A model generated the notes under the pieces. It was not told the origin of the DNA. It saw only the letters and a program-made list of their open reading frames with translations, and made no database searches. Below, in pieces: positions 63,896-64,000 of a stretch of DNA of 64,000 nucleotides. Source of the DNA: Typhlomys cinereus (Eukaryota; Chordata; Mammalia; Rodentia; Platacanthomyidae); contig JALPQD010000832.1 in assembly GCA_023101885.1 (NCBI GenBank), positions 186,001-250,000 of the forward strand. The letters run 5' to 3'. The translations under genes were made by a program, and so were the position numbers. Within the stretch, counting starts at the first letter, position 1. Each line of letters begins with the position of its first letter.

Positions 63896-64000
63896 GAGAC
63901 CAGAGAAAACCCAAACAAAACTCTGGGGGACAAATGACATACATCTGAAGTCCTCCAAAATCATCCCATCACATGGGAGAGAACCTGCATATCCAGCTCA

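Overview
The window is intergenic or intronic DNA from a rodent. B1-type SINEs, tRNA-derived SINEs with CA-rich tails, L1 elements with monomer-type 5' UTRs and rodent-style endogenous retroviruses point to a myomorph rodent. A GC-bodied tRNA-derived SINE of about 300 bp does not look like mouse or rat B2, so a non-murine lineage is likely; I cannot name the species. No gene in the window looks intact and functional. There is no rRNA, no recognisable tRNA gene and no CRISPR array.

Left part (1-14 kb): the 3' end of a gammaretrovirus-like provirus (broken env end plus LTR) sits in an antisense L1. A processed pseudogene of the zinc-finger repressor gene Zbtb18 splits the same L1 and is bounded by a 10-bp target-site duplication. 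A decayed antisense C2H2 zinc-finger (KRAB-type) pseudogene and an old L1 follow.

Middle (14-45 kb): a 4.8-kb provirus with two matching LTRs holds class II-like remnants in an unusual order. Next come an Eef1b2 processed pseudogene, a SINE with an 18-bp target duplication, and an L1 nested in an older L1 with a 17-bp duplication. A diverged inverted duplication has arms at about 32.7-35.15 and 38.33-40.36 kb, plus a third partial copy. Antisense retroviral pol fragments (RT and RNase H), separated by a direct-repeat pair, end this part.

Right part (46-64 kb): two L1 insertions have an inverted 5' segment (twin priming) with target duplications. One of them carries a nearly complete ORF1 and CpG-rich promoter monomers. 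Another L1 has the structure of a 3' transduction. A second zinc-finger pseudogene is paralogous to the first, 50 kb away, in the same orientation. A 415-bp solo LTR has a perfect 6-bp target duplication, and tandem 180-bp monomers run to the window edge.

The value of the window lies in the layered record of retrotransposition, not in a gene system. I found no evidence for a new coding system.
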